Shown piece after piece: positions 1 through 5,538 of a stretch of 8,335 bases of DNA. A model generated the notes under the pieces. It worked only from the letters and a program-made list of their open reading frames with translations. It ran no database searches and was not told where the DNA came from. The stretch is taken from positions 1 through 8,335 of the forward strand of contig PKYM01000224.1 of assembly GCA_003132645.1 (NCBI GenBank), given 5' to 3'. Numbering within the stretch: the first letter of the stretch is position 1; every line of letters starts with the position of its first letter. A program made the translations under genes and the position numbers. Origin of the DNA: Actinomycetota bacterium. GTDB lineage: Bacteria > Actinomycetota > Thermoleophilia > UBA2241.

Positions 1-840
1 TGGAACCCCGGCGCGAACGGCGACTGCGACGCCCTCGCGGCCCGGGGCTCGACGGTCTACGCCGGCGGGGACTTCGACTCCATCGGGGGCAAGACCCGCA
101 ACGACATCGCCGCTCTCGACGGCAGCGGCGCCGCCACAGCCTGGAACCCCGCCGCCAACGGTGAGGTCGTCACGCTCGCCGTGTCGGGCTCGACCATCTA
201 CGCCGGCGGCGCGTTCAGCTCCATCGGTGGCCAGACGCGCCACAACATCGCCGCCCTCAGCGCGAGCAGCGGCGCCGCCACGGCCTGGGACCCCAGCGCG
301 AACAACCACGTTCACGCCCTGGCCGTCTCGGGCTCCATCGTCTACGCCGGCGGGCTCTTCTCCACCATCGGCGGCCAGACGCGCCACGATATCGCCGCCC
401 TCGATGCCGGCAGCGGCGCCGCCACGGCCTGGAACCCCGGCGCGAATGGCAAGGTCCTCGCTCTAGCACTCTCGGGCTCGACCGTCTACACCGGCGGCGC
501 GTTCACCACGATCGGCGGCAAGACGCGCCACGACATCGCCGCCCTGAGTGCGGGCAGCGGCGTCGCCACGGCCTGGGACCCCAGCGCAAACGGCGAGGTC
601 CCCACCGTCGCTGTGTCCGGTTCGACCGTCTACGCCGGCGGCGCGTTCACCGCGATCGGTGGGAAGATCCGCCACCGCATCGCGGCCCTGAGTTCGAGCA
701 GCGGCGCCGCCACGGCTTGGAACCCCAACGCGAACGGCGAGGTCCTCACCCTCGCCCTCTCGGGCTCGACCCTCTACGCCGGCGGGTACTTCAGCTCGAT
801 CGGCGGCCAGGCCCAGTGGTCACACCTGGCGCGCTTCTCG
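1..840 (+). repeat. Six tandem 144-bp coding repeats
   Basis: The Trp codon that opens each unit falls at 1, 142, 286, 430, 574 and 718. The spacing is 141 bp once and then exactly 144 bp four times. Units are highly similar at the DNA level, for example the repeated GGCGCCGCCACGGCCTGG. The first unit lacks one codon in its DGSGAATA segment compared with the later SSGAATA form. The last unit degenerates after about 810 (QWSHLARF in place of RHDIAAL). The array continues upstream of the window, so its full copy number is unknown. Confidence 0.85.
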
Positions 841-1101
841 CCGCTGCCCAAACCCGTGCTCGGCGCGCTGCGGCCGGCCCGCGGCGCAGTGGGCGCCACA
901 GTGACCATCACCGGCTCGGGCTTCGGCGCGCGCCGCGGCACCGCCAGGGTCTTCTTCGCCGGCAAGGCGGCCACCCGCTATGTCTCCTGGAGCGCCACCA
1001 GGATCAAGGTCAAGGTCCCCAGGCTGGCCAAGGGCAGGAAGACGGTCAAGGTCGTGACGGCCGGCGGCAAGAGCGCCGCCAAGACGTTCAGGGTGACCTG
1101 A
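1..1101 (+). CDS. Repeat (beta-propeller-like) surface protein with C-terminal IPT/TIG domain, 5' truncated
   Basis: The frame is open from the first base, so the start lies upstream; 366 codons remain, ending in TGA. The protein is six units of about 48 residues with the pattern W(N/D)P-x-AN-x(5)-LA-x-SGS-x-(V/I/L)Y-(A/T)GG-x-F-x-x-IGG-x-x-R-x-x-IAAL. This resembles the beta-propeller repeats grouped as DUF5122/delta-60 or Rax2-like in large secreted bacterial proteins. From about base 850 it changes to an IPT/TIG immunoglobulin-like fold: P-x(5)-ARGAVGATVTITGSGFG, then VFFAGKAA and a basic, strand-rich end. No membrane segment, sortase motif or enzyme motif is visible in this part; a signal peptide would be upstream. 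A likely role is an exported binding or structural protein, but this is inferred from architecture only. The nearly identical repeats also give long false reading frames on both strands. Confidence 0.85.
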   Translation, partial: WNPGANGDCDALAARGSTVYAGGDFDSIGGKTRNDIAALDGSGAATAWNPAANGEVVTLAVSGSTIYAGGAFSSIGGQTRHNIAALSASSGAATAWDPSANNHVHALAVSGSIVYAGGLFSTIGGQTRHDIAALDAGSGAATAWNPGANGKVLALALSGSTVYTGGAFTTIGGKTRHDIAALSAGSGVATAWDPSANGEVPTVAVSGSTVYAGGAFTAIGGKIRHRIAALSSSSGAATAWNPNANGEVLTLALSGSTLYAGGYFSSIGGQAQWSHLARFSPLPKPVLGALRPARGAVGATVTITGSGFGARRGTARVFFAGKAATRYVSWSATRIKVKVPRLAKGRKTVKVVTAGGKSAAKTFRVT

Positions 1102-1159
1102 GCGGGACGGAGTCGCTAGGTTGCGAGCCAGGGAGCTACGCTATCGCGGACGCGCGGCG

Positions 1160-1220
1160 AGACAGTGACCAGGCGCAAGCTGGTGGAGGGGCCGTCCGAG
1201 AGGGCGGCCCTTCGCTGTCT
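1160..1220 (+). ncRNA. Predicted three-way-junction RNA element or complex terminator
   Basis: An 8-bp closing helix (1160-1167 AGACAGTG with 1213-1220 CGCTGTCT, one G-U pair) encloses two hairpins. Arm 1 pairs ACCA (1168-1171) with TGGT (1181-1184) and GC with GC around a GCAA loop at 1175-1178, with one bulged G. Arm 2 is a 9-bp helix (1189-1197 with 1202-1210, one G-U pair) capped by GAGA. Both loops fit the GNRA class. It lies 59 bp after the stop of the repeat protein and 226 bp before the next start. It matches no riboswitch or housekeeping RNA that I recognise. Arm 2 followed by TTCGCTGTCT could instead act as a terminator. The pairing is read directly; function and orientation are inferred. 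Confidence 0.4.
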
Positions 1221-1248
1221 GGGTCGAGCAGGTGATTCCGATCGGGTT

Positions 1249-1267
1249 CTGGTTGAGAGTCAACCGG
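1249..1267. repeat. Inverted repeat with 3-nt loop
   Basis: GGTTGA (1251-1256) and TCAACC (1260-1265) are perfect complements around GAG. The stem extends by a T-G and a C-G pair to 1249/1267. There is no T-rich tail, so this is more likely an operator or leader hairpin than an intrinsic terminator. Confidence 0.35.
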
Positions 1268-1397
1268 GGCATGTGGAAGCTGCCCGGGGACGGCGGCTGA
1301 CGTGAGTTGTGGCACATAGGAGTGCCTGGCGACCGCAGGTCGTGGAGTTATGTTGCAGGGAACAACCGTTCCTCCGCTTCTCGCCCAGCTCGGTCGA

Positions 1398-1403
1398 TAG
1401 ACT
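1398..1403 (+). promoter_or_regulatory. Weak -10 candidate (TAGACT) for the HtrA-like gene
   Basis: TAGACT fits the TANNNT -10 pattern of actinobacterial vegetative promoters and lies 42 bp before the start codon. No convincing -35 is present 16-18 bp upstream. The inverted repeat GGAAC-AACC-GTTCC at 1359-1372 lies just upstream and could bind a regulator. Confidence 0.25.
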
Positions 1404-1445
1404 CGGGGAACACCTTGGTGTGAGCAGCGAGCGTGCGGAGGCGCG

Positions 1446-2492
1446 ATGCCCGATCCGTCGTCGCCGGGCGGGCCCATGGGGGCCCCGGGTCCCGACGAAG
1501 CAAGAGCAGCCAACGACCAGCTCGACCGCGCAGGGGTGAGTCCGCCGAACACTGCTTGGAGCACACCGGAGGCCGGCTGGGATGCGCCCCGCCCGCAGGC
1601 AGGCTGGGATCCGCCGCCTCCACCGGGCACAAGATGGCAGTCGGGTCCATCGCGGGAAGGCTCGGCGCGTCGCCCACACCGCTTCTCGCGGGTCGCCGCC
1701 AGCATGTTGCTGGTCGCCACGGCGGCGTTTGTCGGTGTCGCGATCAGTCACGACTTCCGGCAGTTGAATGCCGCCACGACGTCGCAGACACAGCCCGTCG
1801 GCGGCTCCGTGTCTGGCGCCCCGAGCGACGTGACGTCGATCGTCTCGGTCGTCGACCCGGCGCTCGTCGACATCAACGTCACGCTCGGGTACCAGTCCGG
1901 CCAGGCGGCCGCCACCGGGATCGTCCTGAATCCCTCCGGCCTCGTGCTCACGAACAACCACGTGGTCGACGGCGCGACTGCCATCAGCGCCACCGACGTG
2001 GGCAACGGCCAGACTGTGAACACTGCCGGGAAGGTGATCGCGATGGACACCGCCACGTCGGTCGGCTACTCGTTCAGCTCGGCCGAGAGTCAGGGCTTCG
2101 CCGTCCCGGTGAACACGGCGATGGCGATCGTCACGCAGATCCAAAACCACACGTCCTCGGCCACCGTGCACATCGGCGCGACCGCGTTCCTCGGAGTCGA
2201 GCTTGAATCCACCGGCAGTCAAGGCAACTTCGGCTTCGGCGGTCAGTCCGGTTCGTCGAGCTCCGGCGCGACCGTCACTGGCGTGCTTTCGGGCTCGCCG
2301 GCGGCGCAGGCCGGCCTCACCGCCGGCGACACGATCGTCTCGGTCGACGGCCAGACCGTCGACTCACCGACGACCTTGAGCGCGCTGCTGGGCCAGCACC
2401 ATCCCGGCGACCACGTCCAAATCGGCTGGACCGACGCATCGGGCGGGCAGCACACGAGCACCGTGCAGCTCGCCACCGGGCCGGCCGCCTAG
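1446..2492 (+). CDS. HtrA/S1C-like membrane-anchored PDZ protein lacking most of the protease core
   Basis: The 348-residue protein starts at ATG behind GGAGG (1437-1441). Residues 1-80 are a Pro/Gly-rich, probably cytoplasmic tail with two AGWD motifs (43-46, 52-55). Residues about 82-100 form one membrane anchor. Residues 130-190 match the first part of an HtrA-type trypsin-like domain, including LTNNHVVDGAT with catalytic His172. After DVGNGQT (184-190) the sequence jumps to VNTAGKVIAMDTA, which in intact relatives directly follows the GDSGGPL active-site motif. The segment with the catalytic Asp (usually HDIAVL) and Ser (GDSGG) is therefore absent, roughly 80-100 residues by memory of the family. 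The end of the domain (GFAVPVNTAMAIVTQI) and a PDZ domain (about 245-343, with FLGVEL, SPAAQAGLTAGDTIVSVDGQ) are intact. It cannot be an active serine protease in this form. It may be a PDZ adaptor, a decaying gene, or the product of a recent or assembly-made deletion. Confidence 0.85.
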   Translation: MPDPSSPGGPMGAPGPDEARAANDQLDRAGVSPPNTAWSTPEAGWDAPRPQAGWDPPPPPGTRWQSGPSREGSARRPHRFSRVAASMLLVATAAFVGVAISHDFRQLNAATTSQTQPVGGSVSGAPSDVTSIVSVVDPALVDINVTLGYQSGQAAATGIVLNPSGLVLTNNHVVDGATAISATDVGNGQTVNTAGKVIAMDTATSVGYSFSSAESQGFAVPVNTAMAIVTQIQNHTSSATVHIGATAFLGVELESTGSQGNFGFGGQSGSSSSGATVTGVLSGSPAAQAGLTAGDTIVSVDGQTVDSPTTLSALLGQHHPGDHVQIGWTDASGGQHTSTVQLATGPAA

Positions 2493-2503
2493 GAGCGGCA
2501 GCT

Positions 2504-2518
2504 CGAGGAAAACCCTCG
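2504..2518 (+). terminator. Possible weak terminator after the HtrA-like gene
   Basis: A 5-bp stem, CGAGG with CCTCG, extendable by a T-G pair, closes the loop AAAAC 11 bp beyond the stop codon. There is no U-tract downstream, so termination strength is doubtful. Confidence 0.3.
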
Positions 2519-2528
2519 GCCGGGTGGC

Positions 2529-2558
2529 GCGACCACTGGTCGCCGTGACCGCAGGTCA
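2529..2558. promoter_or_regulatory. Paired GACC-N3-GGTC palindromes
   Basis: Two palindromes of the form GACC-N3-GGTC lie 16 bp apart, at 2531-2541 (ACT spacer, arms extended to 2529-2543) and 2547-2557 (GCA spacer, extended to 2546-2558). A third copy with the same GCA spacer is at 1331-1341, upstream of the HtrA-like gene. Such spaced dyads can be operators of a dimeric regulator. Two copies at the 3' side of a convergent pair are, however, an odd place for an operator. Confidence 0.3.
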
Positions 2559-2610
2559 GGCTGCTGACGAGGCGCACGGTCCACTGTGTGTCCACGAGAT
2601 GATTGGGAGA

Positions 2611-2673
2611 GGTCCGCCCGGGGAGAAGCGCGTACTTCTCAGGCCCGGGCAAGTGCGTCTCAAGCTGCGGACC
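2611..2673. repeat. Large compound hairpin, possible structured RNA
   Basis: Eighteen contiguous bases on the left side (2611-2628) pair in three blocks: GGTCC with GGACC (2669-2673), GCCCGGG with CCCGGGC (2644-2650) and GAGAAG with CTTCTC (2635-2640), closing a six-base loop. The right side carries a three-base bulge AGG (2641-2643) and an 18-base insertion (2651-2668). The insertion edge can alternatively extend the outer stem to GGTCCGC/GCGGACC. The structure works on either strand and has no T-tract. It lies between convergent genes. It could be a terminator, an untranslated RNA or the relic of a mobile element; I recognise no family. Confidence 0.4.
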
Positions 2674-2690
2674 ACCCTTTGGCAAGCCGA

Positions 2691-2720
2691 CCTTGCGCCT
2701 CACGTTCACCCTGTGCAAGG
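2691..2720 (-). terminator. Possible terminator of the minus-strand glycosyltransferase operon
   Basis: CCTTGCGC (2691-2698) pairs with GTGCAAGG (2713-2720), giving 8 bp with one G-U on one strand, around a 14-base loop. It begins 44 bp beyond the stop of the mannosyltransferase gene on the minus strand. The sequence after it (TCGGCTTGCC) is not a strong U-tract. Confidence 0.3.
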
Positions 2721-2764
2721 CAGCCGACGACGTCGAGATGTGCAATGTCAGTGCCGACCTAGCC

Positions 2765-4018
2765 CTACGCCACCCAGGCGAACAAAACGAATCTGGTCGT
2801 CAGCCAGGCCAGCCCTATCAGGCACAAGATGACGACCAGGGCCCGAACACGGGGTCGCCGTTCGGTACAGGCGGCCAGCGCGATGTAGAGCGGAAAGATG
2901 ACGAGCGCATAGCGCGGAATCGAGGCAAGAGGTTGCCCTACGACGGGGTTGAGAAGCACGAAGATCAGGGCGAGGGTCGCGTAGGCGTCGTAGGGGGCCG
3001 TGAGACGGCGCCAGCCCAGCGCGATCAGCACGACGACAGCGACGAGCACGACGGCGTTGGTGATGCTCATGACACCGCTGTCGGACCGCCAGAGGTACGT
3101 CGACAAAGAGAAGAGTCGATGTTCGGTCAGCACTTTGCCTGCCCCGGCGTAGCCGGCCTTGACGCCCAGCCACACCGTCACGTCGGGCAGGGCGAAGTAG
3201 CGGTGCCAGCGCTGCTCGACCTTCGCAAAGAGCAGGGGGTCGCCGCTGGCCCTCCCTAGATAGGCCATGTAGAGGCCCAGACCGCACGGCACTAGCACCA
3301 CGGAGAGGATCCCGGCCCGGATGCGCCGCCACTGCCACTCGATCGACTGCAGGTAGAACAGCGCGAGCGGCACGACGAGCACGACGCCGCTGCTGCGCGT
3401 CAGGGTCGCAAGCAAGCCCATGAGCCCGGCCAGCAGCCAGTGGCGGCGCTGGGCAAAGACGAACAGCGCGACAATGAGCAGCAGAAACAGCGACTCGGTG
3501 TAGACCGCCTGAAAGAAGAAGCTCGTCGGGGCGATCGAAAGAAAGACCACGGCCCAGAGGGCAACGTGCTCGTCGAGCAGCTCGGCCGTCAGGCTGTAGA
3601 GCAGCACGGCGGCGGCGAGAAAGCAGATCAGGGAGACGGCGATCCCGGCCGGCACGTAGCCAAAACCACCGTCGCCGAACAGACGCACGAGCAGGGGGTA
3701 GAGCGGAAAGAACGCCTGGCTGTACTGGTGGGCGTAGCCGTGCTGGGCGATGCTCAGATACCAGCCGGCGTCCATGTTCGCCCAGCCGTCGAGCAGCCGG
3801 CCGGGAGCGCCGCCGAAGAGCAGCGACGGTTGCGCGAGGATCATGGCATGCGAGCGTGGCACGGGCAGGCTGGACCGAGCCAGGAAACCGATCGCAAAGA
3901 CGAAGAAGCGGCTTGAGACAGCCACGCCCAGCGCCCACCAGACGAGGGTAGCCTGCCGCTCGCGTGCGCCGGCATCGGCGTTGTTGGCCCCAACCTCGGC
4001 TGGCGCAAAGGACAGCAT
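2765..4018 (-). CDS. PIG-V-like GT-C membrane mannosyltransferase
   Basis: The 417-residue, multi-span membrane protein has about ten hydrophobic segments. Family marks of the PIG-V/GPI-mannosyltransferase-2-like GT-C group are visible. The first extracytoplasmic loop holds NMDAGWYLSIAQHGY (81-95) with the likely catalytic Asp83, where many relatives read WDAGWYL. FFPLYPLL (103-110), YTESLF (173-178), TRSSG (207-211) and SIPRYALVIFPLY (366-378) follow. Such enzymes move a hexose, usually mannose, from polyprenyl-phosphate to an acceptor on the outer face of the membrane; the acceptor here is unknown. The ATG directly follows the TAG of the upstream glycosyltransferase with no intervening base, and no good ribosome binding site is seen. 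Translational coupling is therefore likely. The pairing with a polyprenyl-phosphate sugar synthase suggests that enzyme makes its donor. Confidence 0.92.
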   Translation of the reverse strand: MLSFAPAEVGANNADAGARERQATLVWWALGVAVSSRFFVFAIGFLARSSLPVPRSHAMILAQPSLLFGGAPGRLLDGWANMDAGWYLSIAQHGYAHQYSQAFFPLYPLLVRLFGDGGFGYVPAGIAVSLICFLAAAVLLYSLTAELLDEHVALWAVVFLSIAPTSFFFQAVYTESLFLLLIVALFVFAQRRHWLLAGLMGLLATLTRSSGVVLVVPLALFYLQSIEWQWRRIRAGILSVVLVPCGLGLYMAYLGRASGDPLLFAKVEQRWHRYFALPDVTVWLGVKAGYAGAGKVLTEHRLFSLSTYLWRSDSGVMSITNAVVLVAVVVLIALGWRRLTAPYDAYATLALIFVLLNPVVGQPLASIPRYALVIFPLYIALAACTERRPRVRALVVILCLIGLAWLTTRFVLFAWVA

Positions 4019-5035
4019 CTACACTATGGGTCCAGACGAGCTGTCACGGCGATGCGCCCGTAACAGGTCGTCTGATGAGGCCATGCCGGCCCCGTCGGTC
4101 GCAAAACCCTGCCGTTCGCGAACGAGGTACACCGGCCGCCCTCGCACTTCGTTGTGGATGCGCCCGATGTATTCGCCCAGCGCGCCTACGGTCACCAACT
4201 GGACACCGCCCAGCAGCAGTAGGAGGACGGCGAGGGAGGTCCAGCCTTGCACGGCAACGTCTCCGAACAGCCGCACGATGATGAGTACGACGGCCAGCAC
4301 GAAGGCCGCGGCCGAGACCGCCACGCCCAGCCAGGTCGCCACGCGGAGAGGGCGCATCGAGAAGCCCATGATGCCGTCGAGGGCGAAGCGCACCATCTTG
4401 GCAAGCGGGTACTTCGTCTCGCCGGCCACTCGAGGGTCACGCTCGTACTCCACGATCGCCGTGTCGTAGCCGATCCAGGCCACCATGCCGGGCACGTAAC
4501 GATCGTGCTCGGGCATGCTGAGCAGGGCCGTGACCGCACGCCTGCTGAGCAGGCGGAAATCGCCGGCGTCGACCGGCATGTCGACGTCGGCGAGCCAGCG
4601 CATGAGACGGTAGAAGGCGGCGGCTGTAGCTCGCTTGAAACGCGTCTCCCCGTGACGCTTGGCGCGCACGCCGTAGACGATGTCGCTGCCGCCGCGCCAA
4701 CGAGCAATGAGCTCAGGGATCGCCTCCGGTGGGTCCTGCAGGTCGGCGTCAATGACCGTGACGGTGTCGCCGGCGGCATTCTCGACGCCTGCCGAGATAG
4801 CCACCTGATGGCCGAAGTTGCGCGAGAATCGCACGAGCCGTACATGCGGGTCCTGTGCCGCGAGGCCTCGCATGACTTCCCACGACCCGTCGCGGCTGCC
4901 GTCGTCGACGTAGACGAGCTCGTAGGGCTCGCCCAGTCCCTCCAGCGCTGCACGGCATCGGCCGTGGAAGTTCAGGAGCCCGGGCTCTTCATCAAAGACC
5001 GGCACCACGACCGAATGCAGCGTCGCGTCATTCAC
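4019..5035 (-). CDS. GT2 polyprenyl-phosphate glycosyltransferase (GtrB/DPM1-like)
   Basis: The 338-residue protein has a GT-A fold catalytic domain (SVVVPVFDEEPG, VYVDDGS, SRNFGHQVAISAG, VIDADLQDPPE, DAGDFRLLSRR) followed by two membrane helices. It ends in the GEYIGRIHNEVRGRPVYLV motif typical of the GtrB/ArnC/DPM1-like group. VDDGS and DADLQDPPE carry the nucleotide-sugar and metal-binding acidic residues. The expected reaction is transfer of a sugar (mannose or glucose in known relatives) from GDP- or UDP-sugar to undecaprenyl phosphate at the cytoplasmic face. The GTG start at 5035 is chosen because AGGAGG (5046-5041) lies 5 bases upstream of it. A longer ATG start at 5050 would place that Shine-Dalgarno sequence inside the gene. 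It is the first gene of a two-gene operon with the abutting GT-C transferase. Confidence 0.93.
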   Translation of the reverse strand: MNDATLHSVVVPVFDEEPGLLNFHGRCRAALEGLGEPYELVYVDDGSRDGSWEVMRGLAAQDPHVRLVRFSRNFGHQVAISAGVENAAGDTVTVIDADLQDPPEAIPELIARWRGGSDIVYGVRAKRHGETRFKRATAAAFYRLMRWLADVDMPVDAGDFRLLSRRAVTALLSMPEHDRYVPGMVAWIGYDTAIVEYERDPRVAGETKYPLAKMVRFALDGIMGFSMRPLRVATWLGVAVSAAAFVLAVVLIIVRLFGDVAVQGWTSLAVLLLLLGGVQLVTVGALGEYIGRIHNEVRGRPVYLVRERQGFATDGAGMASSDDLLRAHRRDSSSGPIV

Positions 5036-5040
5036 TGTTG

Positions 5041-5046
5041 CCTCCT
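5041..5046 (-). promoter_or_regulatory. Ribosome binding site that sets the GT2 start
   Basis: AGGAGG on the minus strand lies 5 bases before GTG at 5035. It would fall within codons 2 to 4 if ATG at 5050 were the start, so the shorter protein is preferred. Confidence 0.7.
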
Positions 5047-5050
5047 GCAT

Positions 5051-5366
5051 CGCGGCGACGACGTACAGCGGCCGCCGCCGCGTCCCGCTGCTGCCGCGTC
5101 TCCATCAAGGGGCAGCGACGTCGACGGTGTCGCACACGGTGACGAGAATCCGGCGCGCTTCACACGCCCGCGGCCGCGGTGATAGCAGATCCGAGCCCGC
5201 CTCAGTCGAAGTGGCGAGCGGCCGACATCATCGTCCCATGGCCTGGACGGCGACGTAAGCGTCAGGCATCCCACGGCTTGAGCTCATACGCTAGGGCCCT
5301 CGGCCTACGATGCCGAGGCTCTTCGCCACTGGCCGTGCTGCGAGAGCGGATCGGAGACCGCTGCCC
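5051..5366. other. Intergenic region upstream of the glycosyltransferase operon
   Basis: No gene is supported in these 316 bp. They contain the 3' flank of the zinc-ribbon gene with a hairpin (5298-5318), a perfect 12-bp palindrome CCGCGGCCGCGG (5168-5179), and presumably the promoter of the glycosyltransferase operon. The only -10-like string noticed on the minus strand is TGCTATCAC (around 5189-5181), just beside the palindrome. No well-spaced -35 accompanies it. Confidence 0.5.
5298..5318 (-). terminator. Hairpin after the zinc-ribbon gene, possible terminator
   Basis: CCTCGGC and GCCGAGG form a perfect 7-bp stem around a 7-base loop. It starts 48 bases after the stop codon on the minus strand. 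The following bases (GCCCTAG) are not T-rich, so termination is only possible, not certain. Confidence 0.35.
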
Positions 5367-5498
5367 TCAGGTGTTCGATGAAGGCGCATCGGCGGGCGAG
5401 CCACCCTCCCCGGTGCGAGGATCTGCGCCGCAGGCCGGGCAGGCCACGGCCTCGCTGTTGACCTTGGCGCCACAGTTCTTGCATGCGATGACGGCCAT
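5367..5498 (-). CDS. 43-residue zinc-ribbon protein
   Basis: A short gene starts at ATG 5498 behind AAAGGAG, 5 bases upstream. The product contains CKNCGAKV (6-13) and CPACGADP (20-27), that is, CxxC-x10-CxxC, the four-cysteine signature of a zinc-ribbon knuckle pair. A short Gly/Ser/Pro-rich tail follows (EGGSPADAPSSNT). There is no membrane segment or signal peptide, so it should be cytoplasmic. Its start lies 40 bp after the stop of the secreted NlpC/P60 hydrolase on the same strand, suggesting co-transcription. Zinc ribbons of this type are usually protein- or nucleic-acid-binding modules, and the partner is not identifiable. The good ribosome binding site and intact motif make it a likely real gene despite its length. 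Confidence 0.8.
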   Translation of the reverse strand: MAVIACKNCGAKVNSEAVACPACGADPRTGEGGSPADAPSSNT

Positions 5499-5538
5499 AG
5501 TGGCTCCTTTCGCCTAGTTTCTACACTTCGGCATCGAG

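Larger units (their letters stand above)
1102..1445. other. Hairpin-rich intergenic region between the repeat protein and the HtrA-like gene
   Basis: No coding sequence is supported in these 344 bp. The stretch holds several inverted repeats. The branched element at 1160-1220 has its own entry. GGTTGA-GAG-TCAACC lies at 1251-1265, GGCAC-N6-GTGCC at 1311-1326, CGACC-GCA-GGTCG at 1330-1342 and GGAAC-AACC-GTTCC at 1359-1372. Some 5-bp repeats are expected by chance at this GC content; the first two are the strongest. The promoter of the downstream gene should lie in the right half. Confidence 0.6.
2493..2764. other. Convergent intergenic region rich in inverted repeats
   Basis: These 272 bp separate two convergent genes and should hold their terminators. 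A hairpin CGAGG-AAAAC-CCTCG (2504-2518) lies 11 bp after the HtrA-like stop. GCGACC-ACT-GGTCGC (2529-2543) and TGACC-GCA-GGTCA (2546-2558) follow, then the compound hairpin at 2611-2673 and the 2691-2720 hairpin. None has a clear T-run. No coding sequence is supported; open frames here lack recognisable domains and overlap the real genes antisense. Confidence 0.55.

Noticed and set aside
1..840. CRISPR-like or satellite repeat array
   Set aside because: The repeats are contiguous, in frame and coding, with a codon-multiple period and no spacers.
1260..2222. 320-codon minus-strand frame antisense to the HtrA-like gene
   Set aside because: Low-complexity, Arg/Gly/Asp-rich composition typical of antisense frames in high-GC DNA; the plus strand has recognisable domains.
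2611..2673. Integron attC site
   Set aside because: The bulged hairpin is suggestive, but no GTTRRRY/RYYYAAC core sites flank it and no integrase is nearby.
2603..2764. Possible short protein-coding gene in the convergent gap
   Set aside because: The plus-strand frame starting at 2603 runs on antisense through the GT-C gene, has no recognisable motif, and its codons coincide with the inverted repeats.
2748..3938. Long minus-strand open frame inside the GT-C gene
   Set aside because: It is a frame-shifted shadow: Arg/Ala/Pro-rich with no domain, whereas the overlapping frame gives a clear PIG-V-like membrane protein.
4247..5182. 311-codon plus-strand frame antisense to the GT2 gene
   Set aside because: His/Asp/Val-rich antisense shadow with no motif; the GT2 motifs on the minus strand are unambiguous.
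5179..5517. 112-codon plus-strand frame across the zinc-ribbon gene
   Set aside because: Its composition is unstructured, and the opposite strand carries a well-formed zinc ribbon with a ribosome binding site.
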